Source of the DNA: CBDCWQ01 sp965223435
Lineage (GTDB): Bacteria; Myxococcota; Kuafuiibacteriia; Kuafuiibacteriales; Kuafuiibacteriaceae
Assembly: GCA_965223435.1 (NCBI GenBank)
Contig: CBDCWQ010000019.1
Location: forward strand, 1-64,000
DNA: 64,000 bases
Reading direction: 5' to 3'
Shown here piece by piece: positions 9,403 through 17,953 of this stretch; position 1 is the stretch's first letter; every line of letters starts with the position of its first letter. A program made the translations under genes and the position numbers. Below the pieces are notes generated by a model that was not told the DNA's origin, did not search any database, and saw only the letters and a program-made list of their open reading frames with translations.

Positions 9403-10203
9403 TCTCGATTCACCCAAATACATCATTGCGTTCACCGTGGTCTTATGCGGCGTGTGTGCCGTCTTCGTGGCGGCCGCTGCGGTCGGCCTCAAGGACCGCC
9501 ACCTTTGGGCTCGGGGTTAGAGATCAACAAGCTCGTCGACAAGCAATCCAAGGTGCTTGCGGTGGCCGGCCTCATAGAACCGAAGGGGAAACTCAGCAGC
9601 GTCGAGATCCAAAAGCGCTACGACGAAAACATCGTGGCCGGGGTCATCGAGCTCAAAAGCGGTGCGGACGCACCAAAAATCAAAGCCACAGACTTCGACC
9701 AGCGCGCCGCAACCAAGGATCCGGCGCGCTCCGAAAAGGCCCCAGAAAACGCGGCCAAAGTCATGCGCGTCCCGTTCCACGGGGTGGTGTACACGGTCAA
9801 AAAGGGGGACCAGGTTGACGCCATCATCCTGCCCATCTCCGGGTATGGGCTGTGGTCCACCATGTACGGCTTTTTGGCCCTCGACCAAGATGCCCAAACC
9901 ATCCGAGGCATCACCTTTTATGAGCATGGAGAAACACCGGGCCTCGGCGGTGAAGTGGAGAACCCGCGATGGCAGGCCTTGTGGAAGGGGCGCAAGGCAT
10001 TCAACGATGCGGGCAAGGTGGCCATCGCGGTCACCAAGGGCCCCGTGAAGGGCCCCTCTGAAGATCCCTACCGGGTAGACAGCATCTCCGGCGCCACCAT
10101 CACGTCCCGGGGCGTCACCGCCACTCTCGCGTTTTGGCTGGGGCCGAATGGCTACGGTCCTTACCTCGGCCGCCTGCGTTCGAAGAGGCAAGGAGGCACC
10201 TGA
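9389..10203 (+). CDS. nqrC: Na+-translocating NADH:quinone reductase subunit C, interrupted by an apparent frameshift
   Basis: The family N-terminus (membrane anchor with FTVVLCGVCAVFVAAAAVGLK) is encoded from ATG 9389, overlapping the nqrB stop, but this frame ends at TAG 9518-9520. The rest of the protein, from LEINKLVDKQSKVLAVAG to the end, is in the next frame and is complete, including the FMN motif SGAT in DSISGATITSRG near the C-terminus. One extra base in the CGGGGTTAG run at about 9511-9519 would join the two frames into about 271 residues. Because all other operon genes are intact, a homopolymer sequencing error is as likely as a real mutation. NqrC carries covalent FMN on the periplasmic side and passes electrons between NqrD/E and NqrB. 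Confidence 0.85.
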
Positions 10204-10898
10204 TGATCGGCAAAAGAGAAAAGTCGGCATTGCTCGATCCGATGTTCGACGACAACCCGATCGCGAAGCAGGTCCTCGGTATTTGCTCCGCGCTGGCAGT
10301 GACCACCATGCTCGCCCCATCGGCAGTGATGTGTTTGGCGGTCCTCGCGGTGTTGGTGTGCTCAAATGTCGCCGTGAGCGCCATTCGAAACTATATTCCG
10401 CCCAGCGTGCGGATTATCGCGCAGCTGACCATCGTAGCCTCGCTGGTCATCGTCACCGACCAAGTCCTGAAGGCCTACGCTTTTTCCGTGGCCAAGCAGC
10501 TTTCGGTTTTTGTCGGATTGATCATCACCAACTGCATCATCATGGGGCGGGCAGAGGGCTTCGCCATGCAAAACAGCCCCTGGCTCTCGGCCTGGGATGG
10601 CCTGGGCAACGCCGCTGGATACAGCGCCGTACTCCTAGCGGTGGCGACACTGCGAGAGCTCTTCGGCTTCGGCAAGCTGTTCGGATACGAGGTCTTCACA
10701 TTGGTCACCGAAGGTGGCTGGTACGTCCCCAACGGTCTCATGGTGCTCCCGCCCGCCGCGTTTTTCATCATTGGGGGTATCATCTGGGGCATTCGCACTT
10801 GGAAAACCTCACAAGTTGAAGAGGAGCTCAGCTTCGAAATCCCCCACGAAGTCCCGCCGGCCGTAGCCGAGGCTACGGCGCCCGCGAAGGCGGCCTAA
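10203..10898 (+). CDS. nqrD: Na+-translocating NADH:quinone reductase subunit D
   Basis: 231 aa integral membrane subunit, slightly longer than the usual ~210 because of a charged, Ala-rich tail (about 205-231). It starts at ATG 10203 inside a TGATG overlap with the nqrC stop. Cys28 (VLGICSALAVTT) and Cys111 (IITNCIIMGRAE) match the cysteines that, with two from NqrE, hold the iron centre in the membrane in characterised NQR. Six hydrophobic segments are visible. Confidence 0.95.
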   Translation: MIGKREKSALLDPMFDDNPIAKQVLGICSALAVTTMLAPSAVMCLAVLAVLVCSNVAVSAIRNYIPPSVRIIAQLTIVASLVIVTDQVLKAYAFSVAKQLSVFVGLIITNCIIMGRAEGFAMQNSPWLSAWDGLGNAAGYSAVLLAVATLRELFGFGKLFGYEVFTLVTEGGWYVPNGLMVLPPAAFFIIGGIIWGIRTWKTSQVEEELSFEIPHEVPPAVAEATAPAKAA

Positions 10899-10911
10899 GA
10901 AGGAGGCGATG

Positions 10912-11526
10912 ATGGAGCACTACGTCAATCTGTTTGTCAAAGCGGTGTTTGTGGAGAACATGGCCCTCTCGTTCTTTTTGGGCATGTGCTCGTTCCTCGC
11001 GGTGTCCAAACGGGTGTCCACCGCCATAGGCCTCGGTGCGGCCGTGACCTTCGTATTGGCCATCACCGTTCCGGTGAACAACTTGCTTTTGAACCACCTG
11101 CTCAGCGAAGGCGCGTTGGCTTGGCTTTCGCCGTCTTTTGCCGACGTCGATCTGAGTTTTCTGGTCTTCTTGACCTTCATCGGGACCATCGCAGCCATGG
11201 TGCAGATCGTCGAAATGTTCATCGACCGCTATGCACCGGCCCTGTACGCCGCCCTCGGCGTGTTTTTGCCACTCATCGCCGTCAACTGCGCGATCTTGGG
11301 CGCTTCTTTGTTTATGAACGAACGCGACTATACCTTTTCTGAGAGCGCGGTGTTCGGCGCAGGTTCGGGTGTGGGTTGGTTCCTGGCGGTCGTAGGGCTG
11401 GCCGCGGTTCGCGAGAAGCTCCGGTACAGCAACGTCCCTCCGCCTCTTCGGGGGTTGGGACTCACTTTTATGGTCACGGGCTTGATGGCCATTTGTTTCA
11501 TGGCATTTGCCGGAATCCAGCTATAG
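10912..11526 (+). CDS. nqrE: Na+-translocating NADH:quinone reductase subunit E
   Basis: 204 aa membrane subunit paralogous to NqrD. Two ATG codons are adjacent (10909 and 10912). The second sits 5 nt from the AAGGAGG ribosome site and gives the conserved MEHYVNLFVKAVFVENMA start. It places the first iron-centre ligand at Cys26 (FFLGMC), the same position as in the Vibrio enzyme. The second is Cys126 (AVNCAILG), shifted by a short insertion around residues 65-80. It pairs with NqrD to bind the intramembrane iron centre. Confidence 0.95.
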   Translation: MEHYVNLFVKAVFVENMALSFFLGMCSFLAVSKRVSTAIGLGAAVTFVLAITVPVNNLLLNHLLSEGALAWLSPSFADVDLSFLVFLTFIGTIAAMVQIVEMFIDRYAPALYAALGVFLPLIAVNCAILGASLFMNERDYTFSESAVFGAGSGVGWFLAVVGLAAVREKLRYSNVPPPLRGLGLTFMVTGLMAICFMAFAGIQL

Positions 11527-11535
11527 GAGATCAGA

Positions 11536-12759
11536 GTGGAAACAATCGCAGTCGGCGTAGGAATGTTTGTGTTCCTGGTCCTGATGATGGTCATCGTCCT
11601 GATGCTGGCGAAGGCCAAGCTGGTCAACAGCGGCGATGTCCAGATCATGATCAACGGTGACCCCGAAAAAACCATTACCACGGCCGGTGGGGGCACACTT
11701 TTGGGGAGCTTGGCCGAAAACAAGATCTTCATTCCGTCAGCCTGCGGGGGCAAAGGTTCATGCGGCGTGTGCAAAGTGGACGTGGTCTCTGGCGGCGGCG
11801 CCATACTGCCCACGGAGGTTGGCCACATCAGCCGCGGCGAAGCGCGTGAAGGCTGCCGGCTGTCATGCCAGCTCAAGCTCAAGGACGACCTTAAAATTCG
11901 CCTGCCTGAAGAAATCTTCGGCATTCGCAAATGGACGTGCAAGGTGCGTTCGAACCACAACGTGGCCACCTTCATCAAGGAGCTCATCTTGGAGCTGCCC
12001 GAAGGTGAAGAGGTGCCGTTTCGCGCCGGCGGGTACATCCAGATCGAGTGCCCAGCCCACACCGTGAAGTACAAAGACTTCGATATCCATGAAACGTACC
12101 GCGAGGACTGGGATAAATTCGACCTCTGGAAGCTCAACAGCATCGTGCAGGAGCCCGTCACGCGTGCCTACTCCATGGCCAACTATCCACTCGAGCGCGA
12201 CATCATCATGCTCAACGTACGCGTGGCCACCCCACCACCCCGCACGACGGGTGTCCCACCGGGACAGATGTCTTCGTACATCTTCAATCTCAAGCCCGGT
12301 GACGAAGTGGTGATTTCAGGCCCCTACGGTGAGTTCTTCGCCAAACCCACCCAAAACGAGATGTGTTTCATTGGCGGGGGCGCAGGCATGGCCCCCATGC
12401 GCTCGCACATTTTTGATCAGTTTTTGCGGCTGAACACCGACCGCAAGGTCAGCTTTTGGTATGGTGCGCGCTCTTTACGCGAAGCGTTCTACGTAGAGGC
12501 ATTCAACCGCCTGGCCGAGGAGCACGAGAGTTTCGAGTGGACCCTGGCGCTGTCAGAGCCACTGCCGGAGGACAAATGGACCGGCCCCACCGGGTTTATT
12601 CATCAGGTGCTCCACGATCGGTATCTCAAAGACCATGCGGCCCCCGAAGACATCGAATATTACCTGTGCGGCCCGCCCATGATGCTCAAGGCCTGCATGG
12701 GTATGCTGGACAGTCTGGGCGTTGAACCAGAAATGATCGCTTTTGATGACTTCGGGTGA
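11536..12759 (+). CDS. nqrF: Na+-translocating NADH:quinone reductase subunit F (NADH input)
   Basis: 407 aa, GTG start at 11536 with AGGAGA 5 nt upstream. One N-terminal membrane helix (about 3-25) is followed by a plant-type [2Fe-2S] ferredoxin domain with Cys70, Cys76, Cys79 and Cys111. Then comes a ferredoxin-reductase-like module: FAD-binding RAYSMANYP (about 212), NADH-binding GGGAGMAPMRSH (about 280) and the C-terminal YYLCGPPMM. It accepts a hydride from NADH and passes electrons by FAD and the iron-sulfur cluster into the pump. The end overlaps the start of apbE by 14 nt. Confidence 0.96.
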   Translation: METIAVGVGMFVFLVLMMVIVLMLAKAKLVNSGDVQIMINGDPEKTITTAGGGTLLGSLAENKIFIPSACGGKGSCGVCKVDVVSGGGAILPTEVGHISRGEAREGCRLSCQLKLKDDLKIRLPEEIFGIRKWTCKVRSNHNVATFIKELILELPEGEEVPFRAGGYIQIECPAHTVKYKDFDIHETYREDWDKFDLWKLNSIVQEPVTRAYSMANYPLERDIIMLNVRVATPPPRTTGVPPGQMSSYIFNLKPGDEVVISGPYGEFFAKPTQNEMCFIGGGAGMAPMRSHIFDQFLRLNTDRKVSFWYGARSLREAFYVEAFNRLAEEHESFEWTLALSEPLPEDKWTGPTGFIHQVLHDRYLKDHAAPEDIEYYLCGPPMMLKACMGMLDSLGVEPEMIAFDDFG

Positions 12760-13813
12760 TCACACCGAGCGTTTGGCGGGACGCCGTGCGCCCCGTTGGT
12801 ATGGCATCCTGCTGCTCCTGTGCGCAGGGACCGCCTGGCACTACGGGACACAAAGGCCAAAAGGCGCGGCCCACTGGCGCGGCGCCACCATGGGAACCAC
12901 CTACTCCGTCAAGCTTGCGGTGCCGGTCCCGGCGAACGAGCACATCCGACTGGGCGCGGCCCTAAAAAGAGACCTGGCCACCGTCGAGCGCGCCATGTCC
13001 ACCTGGGAAGAACACTCAGAACTAAGCCGCTTTGCCAAAACACCGGCCGGCGTCCCGCTTCGGTTGTCGCCGTCCACGGTGGCGGTGCTTCAAGTTGCGC
13101 TCACCGTGAGCGCCGCCAGCGGCGGCGCCTTCGACGTGACGGTGGGGCCCATGGTCGATGCCTGGGGCTTCGGCCCGAACGGCCGCCCAGCCGGGGCCCC
13201 CGACGAAGCGGCCCTGGACACCCTCCGCGCCCGGGTCGGTTACGCCAAGCTCGTGCTCGACGTGCCGGCGCGCACCCTCACCAAAACCGTGGAGGGTGTC
13301 GCCGTAGACCTGTCAGGCGTGGCCAAAGGATTTGCCGCAGATCTCTTGGCCGGGCGACTTGAGGCCACCGGCTACACCGACTACTTGGTCGAAGTCGGCG
13401 GCGAGATGCGGATTCGCGGCCGCAACGAAACCCAAGAACCCTGGAGGGTTGCTATCCGCCGCCCCGGCGGTGGCGCGCTCGCCGTGCACCCGGGCACACG
13501 CGGCGTGGCAACCTCCAGTAACGACCGGAACTTCTACCGACGGGACGGCATCCGATACGTGCACACCATTGATCCGAGAACGGCCAGGCCGGTCGAACAC
13601 CACCTGGCCGGCGTCAGTGTCATCGACGAGACCGCCGCCCTCGCCGATGCCTGGGCCACGGCGCTACTGGTCTTGGGGGAAGCCGAGGCTTGGCGGATTG
13701 CCAAAAACAACGGACTGGCAGTTGCCCTTTTCATCTTGGATGGCAACAAAGTGGTCACCCACATGACGCCGGAATTTGAAATCCTCCTCGCCGGTTCCCC
13801 TCAAGAAGGTTAA
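12746..13813 (+). CDS. apbE: FAD:protein FMN transferase (ApbE)
   Basis: 355 aa from ATG 12746, which overlaps nqrF; a TTG one codon earlier is possible. An N-terminal membrane anchor (WYGILLLLCAG) places the enzyme on the periplasmic side. ApbE motifs are all present: ERAMSTWEEHSELSRF, DVTVGPMVDAWGFGP, AVDLSGVAKGFAAD, YLVEVGGEMR, HTIDPRTARPV and ADAWATALLVLG (metal-binding DAxxT-like). It transfers FMN from FAD to the threonines of NqrB and NqrC, which explains its place in the operon. Confidence 0.95.
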   Translation: MTSGDHTERLAGRRAPRWYGILLLLCAGTAWHYGTQRPKGAAHWRGATMGTTYSVKLAVPVPANEHIRLGAALKRDLATVERAMSTWEEHSELSRFAKTPAGVPLRLSPSTVAVLQVALTVSAASGGAFDVTVGPMVDAWGFGPNGRPAGAPDEAALDTLRARVGYAKLVLDVPARTLTKTVEGVAVDLSGVAKGFAADLLAGRLEATGYTDYLVEVGGEMRIRGRNETQEPWRVAIRRPGGGALAVHPGTRGVATSSNDRNFYRRDGIRYVHTIDPRTARPVEHHLAGVSVIDETAALADAWATALLVLGEAEAWRIAKNNGLAVALFILDGNKVVTHMTPEFEILLAGSPQEG

Positions 13814-13819
13814 CACCGC

Positions 13820-14059
13820 ATGAGCATCTGGGTCGTCTTGGTCGCCACGTTCCTCATCATGCTCCTGGCCGCAGCCGCAATGGCAGTGGGCGTCGCCATC
13901 TCCAAAAAGCCCCTGAGGGGCTCCTGCGGCGGAACCATCGAGGCCTGCGAGTGCCTGCGCCTGAATCGAACCCCACCGGAGCACTGTAGCCGCACGAGCG
14001 GGCCCGTCCCCACGGGCCACGCGCGCCTCCCCGTTCACCCCCCTCAAGACGAACCCTAG
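13820..14059 (+). CDS. nqrM: NQR maturation protein NqrM (DUF539)
   Basis: 79 aa. ATG 13820 follows AAGAAGG and lies 6 bp after apbE. A single membrane helix (about 3-27) is followed by KKPLRGSCGG and a small Cys set (Cys36, 43, 45, 56), the layout of NqrM, a factor needed to supply iron to the NqrD/NqrE site. The tail beyond residue 58 is Pro/His-rich and longer than in most relatives. It closes the operon. Confidence 0.85.
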   Translation: MSIWVVLVATFLIMLLAAAAMAVGVAISKKPLRGSCGGTIEACECLRLNRTPPEHCSRTSGPVPTGHARLPVHPPQDEP

Positions 14060-14168
14060 TGCCCCGACAGGGTGAGTTATTGCCGCCTGGTCCTATGCGC
14101 CGTGCCTAACCGACCCCGCAGGCTCGACCGGTAGGCCACTGTACGAGAACGTGGTTCTGAGCCGCGGA

Positions 14169-14188
14169 CTGGGGCGATAGTGCCCCAG
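14169..14188. terminator. Hairpin downstream of the nqr operon
   Basis: A perfect 7-bp inverted repeat, CTGGGGC / GCCCCAG with loop GATAGT, lies about 110 bp after nqrM. There is no T-run, so it may be a pause or Rho-assisted end, or simply a stable structure in the 14060-14308 gap. That gap otherwise shows no gene. Confidence 0.3.
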
Positions 14189-14308
14189 CCAGTGGGGGCT
14201 CCTGGCGACATTTTGTCGTGTGAAGTCCATTCTCTTGGTGTGGAACACATCTTGCCTTGATGTCCACCCCTGAACGCCATCGGCCATACCTCAAGTTATC
14301 CCACACTG

Positions 14309-16078
14309 TTGCCCCCAGACCACGGTGGAGCCAAAACCATCCGGCTCTTTATCATTCTGGGTTCATCTTTTGCCTGTACCAGCACGGTGAGTGAGCCTTC
14401 ACCGTCGATGCTCAATAAGAACGGGACGGAATCAGAAGTCGGCGTTCAGCAGTTTGCTTGCGACCCCGAGGCCGAGCCAAGTCCCTCTCCCCTTAGGCGA
14501 CTGTCTCTCGCGCAATACCGAAACACCCTCTACGATCTGTTTTCACCGGGCCCCGGAAGGGCCGTCGTGGATGCAGCCCAAGAGGCCCTCGATTCGATTC
14601 CCAAGGACGGCGAAGAAGGTGCCCCATTTTCAGCCATGGACAACCGTTTGTCTCAGCGGCACATCGACGCCTACTACGCAGTTGCCAACGTAATTGCAGA
14701 TAGGGCGACCGGCGAGGCTCACCTTGGGGCCTTGGCAGGTCCCTGCGCGCTTGAAACCCAACTATCAAAAACGTGCCTCGATGATTTTTTGGCCGGTTTT
14801 GGCCTACGCGCCTATCGGAGGCCACTCTCGAAAGATGAACTTGCGTTCTACTCAGAGTTAAGTGATGGCTCTGAGCCTCACACAGTATTTCGGAACGTTG
14901 TTTTTACGTTTCTCATGGCGCCCCCCTTTCTCTATCACTTCGAAACCCGTGGCCAGGCGATGGACGGTCGCGAGGATCTGTTGAGGCTGAGTGCCTATGA
15001 ACTCGCTTCTCGGCTGTCTTACCACTTTTGGCAAAGCATGCCCGATGCGCCACTCTTAAAAAGCGCCCAAGACGGGAGCCTTCTCACCGAAGCGGGCTAT
15101 CGAGAGCAAATATCTCGTGTGTTTGCATCACCCCGCACCCAAGAAACAATTCGGGCCTTTTACACCGAGTGGTTCGGGCTGGATCGGTTTTTGGGATTCG
15201 TGAATACCGCCCGCTTTCACGCTTTAGCCCAAAGCGAACCCACCCCGCTCGATGTCCGCGAGCATGACTACCATGCCGACATGGTGCAAGAAATTGAGCT
15301 TCTTTTCGAATACTATGCATGGGAGCAGGAAAATGGTCGATTCGATGAACTGCTTGGCTCCACGCTGTCATTAACACCTTCCCCGCAGCTTGCCCGGCTA
15401 TATGGCGTCGCCCCCTGGGACGGGGTATCGGAGCCTCCCCAGCTTCCCAAAAACGAACGTGCAGGTCTTTTGACGCGCGCAGCCTTCCTTGTGACCGGTG
15501 ATCACAGCTCTGCGCCCTTTCACAGAGGGGCTTTTATTCGACGCAGCATCTTATGTGACGGGTTGGCCCAACCCAACCCGAATGACCTGCCCCCCGGTTC
15601 GCTTACGCCGCCACAAAACAACGGCGACCTGAGCACAAGACAGCTGTTTGAGGCCAAGACCGACGACGTCCAGTGCCAAGCCTGCCACGCCCAATTCAAT
15701 CCCATCGGCTTTGCGCTGGAAACGTACGATAGTCTGGGCCGTTTCAGAGATGAGGAACATGTTTTTGACGCCGATGGAAAACAGATCGGAACGCTTCCCG
15801 TCGATGCAAGCGTTGTGCCACGCATCGATCCAGGCGACAACACGTCCGTCAAAAGTGCGGTCGAAATGAATGCACGCATCGTGAAAAGCGATCGACCAGA
15901 GGCATGTTTTGCCAAGCAGTATTTCGAATACACGTTTCGACGGCGTGGAAACATTCAACAAGATGCATGCGCTATGGAAAGCATCCGACATCGCCTGGTT
16001 GCGGACGACGGGGGAATGAAAGATGCCCTCAAGAGTGCGGTCTTGGCACCGGCGTTTCAGATAAGAAAGGTAAAATAG
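14309..16078 (+). CDS. DUF1592/DUF1588/DUF1585 secreted lipoprotein
   Basis: About 589 aa from TTG 14309; no ATG or GTG precedes the signal. The N-terminus (IRLFIILGSSFAC) looks like a lipoprotein signal with Cys near residue 23. Domain order matches the planctomycete/myxobacterial five-DUF set: DUF1587 (LRRLSLAQYRNTLYDLF, about 62), DUF1595 (RAYRRPLSKDELAFY, about 172), DUF1592 (LSAYELASRLSYHFW, about 228), DUF1588 with a CQACH haem-c-like motif (about 455) and DUF1585 at the end. The paired DUF1552 gene follows by one base, a recurring arrangement. Function is not established; a role in extracellular polymer breakdown or redox is often guessed. Confidence 0.85.
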   Translation: MPPDHGGAKTIRLFIILGSSFACTSTVSEPSPSMLNKNGTESEVGVQQFACDPEAEPSPSPLRRLSLAQYRNTLYDLFSPGPGRAVVDAAQEALDSIPKDGEEGAPFSAMDNRLSQRHIDAYYAVANVIADRATGEAHLGALAGPCALETQLSKTCLDDFLAGFGLRAYRRPLSKDELAFYSELSDGSEPHTVFRNVVFTFLMAPPFLYHFETRGQAMDGREDLLRLSAYELASRLSYHFWQSMPDAPLLKSAQDGSLLTEAGYREQISRVFASPRTQETIRAFYTEWFGLDRFLGFVNTARFHALAQSEPTPLDVREHDYHADMVQEIELLFEYYAWEQENGRFDELLGSTLSLTPSPQLARLYGVAPWDGVSEPPQLPKNERAGLLTRAAFLVTGDHSSAPFHRGAFIRRSILCDGLAQPNPNDLPPGSLTPPQNNGDLSTRQLFEAKTDDVQCQACHAQFNPIGFALETYDSLGRFRDEEHVFDADGKQIGTLPVDASVVPRIDPGDNTSVKSAVEMNARIVKSDRPEACFAKQYFEYTFRRRGNIQQDACAMESIRHRLVADDGGMKDALKSAVLAPAFQIRKVK

Positions 16079-16079
16079 C

Positions 16080-17708
16080 GTGAAAAAAGTAGGCATTCAT
16101 CGGCGCGAGTTTTTACGCGGGGCGGGGCGCGCTGCTTTGGCCCTGCCCTTCTTACCTTCCTTGCTGCCACGCTCCCTTGGCGCGCAAGAAATCACGCAAC
16201 CAAAAAGATTTATTGCGATCAAATCGTACAGCACGCAGATCATCAAAGACTGGTACCCGGTGGGTGTGGGCGGCGGGTACACACTCAAGGATCAGCACTA
16301 CTCTGGCCACAAAGCAGATGGCACAACCCTGCTTCATGACAACATTCCGGGAACGCCCTACACGTGGGCGCCGCTCAGGGATTTTGGCGCGATTCGGCCC
16401 ACAGATCCGGACCTGTCCGGACCAAGTGTCTCTCGAATTATTGGTCCCGAACTCAATCCATACCTCGACAAGATGTTGCTCCTACGCGGGCTCGATTTTT
16501 TGCCCTCGTGCAACCACAACGATGGCGGCATGCTCGGAAACTACGCGGGAGGAAGTATTGATACCGCGGGCGCCGCAACCTTGCCTGAGGTCCCCACCAT
16601 CGACCAGATCATGGCTTTTTCGCAGTCTTTTTTTGGTGGAGCCGCCACCCCTCGCCGGTCTTTACACCTGGCGCCAGGCGGGGAAAACAGCTGCTCTTAC
16701 ACCCACAATGGGGTTCTTGGGAGTCGGGTGACTCAGGTGCCGGCCCACCTCAATCCTTTGACCGCGTTTCGAGAAGTTTTTGGGGACGCCGTTTCGAAGC
16801 CCACGTCGGGTGACAACTCGCCCCAGGCCGGCAACGTTGCCTTAGTCAACCGCCTTTACCACGACTACCGACGTGCGAGCACCGGACCGCGTCTGGGCAG
16901 CGAAGATCGACAGCTTCTGGAGCGCCACATGACTTTTCTCTCAGAACTGGAGAAAAACCTGAGCGCTTTGGGGTCTCAGACAGGCGATTGCCGAACGCCG
17001 AAAGAACCGGGATCCTTTCCCAACTCACCCCCGTTCGCCAACCTCGATCGCGTCGCCGACATCAAACAAAGCTACGAGCTGATGATCGATGTGCTCGTCG
17101 CCGCCATCATGTGCGACCGAACCAGAATCGTGACGCTCGATGTCCGTAAAGCGCTCTCCGACGGACGAGGATCGATGGCCGGCTACTACCACGGACGAGA
17201 CGACCCAGGCTCCTGGCATGGCGACGCCCATTCTTGGGGTGATCCAAGCGCGGACCGAAACATGCTACAGCTGAATCGCTGGATCGCAAAAGATATCTTT
17301 GCGAAACTGCTCGAACGCCTTGATGTTCCCGAGGCCCAAGGTCGAACGTTTCTCGACAACTCTGTGGTGTACTGGGGCAACGAAGTGGGGTTCAATCACA
17401 TCAACCTGAGTGTCCCCGCCCTCCTCGCCGGAAGCGCAGGCGGTTTCCTTAGAACCGGTCGATACGTCGACTACATCGACTGGAACGGAAAAGCATACTT
17501 CGGCCAAAACGGCGGAACAGTCATCAAAGGCATCGCGCACAACCGCCTTCTCGTCACCCTTTTACGCTCCATGGGACTCTCCGCAAACGACTACGAAAGC
17601 CAAGGCAAGCCGGGCTATGGCAGCGACTCCACCATCGGCAAAAGCGCTTCGAGCTGGCCCACAGACTACAGCCATTTGGGAGACATGCTTCCGGGGATCG
17701 TAGCCTAA
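16080..17708 (+). CDS. DUF1552 domain protein with Tat signal
   Basis: 542 aa, GTG start at 16080 right after the previous stop. The N-terminus carries a twin-arginine signal (RREFLRGAG) followed by a hydrophobic stretch ending at SLGAQ, so the protein is probably exported folded. The body shows the DUF1552 landmarks (LLLRGLDF, NHNDGG, DVRKALSDG, YHGRDDPGSWHGDAHSWG, WGNEVGFNH), related to the DUF1501/sulfatase-like superfamily. It is co-transcribed with the DUF1592 gene. The His/Asp-rich motifs suggest a metal site, but no reaction is proven. Confidence 0.87.
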   Translation: MKKVGIHRREFLRGAGRAALALPFLPSLLPRSLGAQEITQPKRFIAIKSYSTQIIKDWYPVGVGGGYTLKDQHYSGHKADGTTLLHDNIPGTPYTWAPLRDFGAIRPTDPDLSGPSVSRIIGPELNPYLDKMLLLRGLDFLPSCNHNDGGMLGNYAGGSIDTAGAATLPEVPTIDQIMAFSQSFFGGAATPRRSLHLAPGGENSCSYTHNGVLGSRVTQVPAHLNPLTAFREVFGDAVSKPTSGDNSPQAGNVALVNRLYHDYRRASTGPRLGSEDRQLLERHMTFLSELEKNLSALGSQTGDCRTPKEPGSFPNSPPFANLDRVADIKQSYELMIDVLVAAIMCDRTRIVTLDVRKALSDGRGSMAGYYHGRDDPGSWHGDAHSWGDPSADRNMLQLNRWIAKDIFAKLLERLDVPEAQGRTFLDNSVVYWGNEVGFNHINLSVPALLAGSAGGFLRTGRYVDYIDWNGKAYFGQNGGTVIKGIAHNRLLVTLLRSMGLSANDYESQGKPGYGSDSTIGKSASSWPTDYSHLGDMLPGIVA

Positions 17709-17770
17709 ATCAGGCTGCCCGGGACAGGTCCAAAGTTTCAGCACGCTTCGAATTGACAATAAATTGACGG

Positions 17771-17792
17771 TGTCCCGGGTCGTTCCGGGACA
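17771..17792. repeat. TGTCCCGG palindrome in a GGGACA-rich spacer
   Basis: A perfect inverted repeat, TGTCCCGG / CCGGGACA with loop GTCGTT. A GGGACAC follows at 17795-17801 and a CCCGGGACAG precedes at about 17718. The cluster sits between the DUF1552 gene and the truncated protease. It resembles REP-type elements but no REP transposase is seen. Confidence 0.4.
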
Positions 17793-17953
17793 ATGGGACA
17801 CTTTTGGGGTTGTTGGGTCTAACCAGGGCGCCACAACCAAGCGGATGACCTCCTCTTCTTTCTTGGTACGCGATTTGCTGGGTTCGCCCGCGGGTCAAGA
17901 CAACAACCATTCCCCAAGGAGGAAATCATGCAGCATCGAACCCCGCCTATTTC

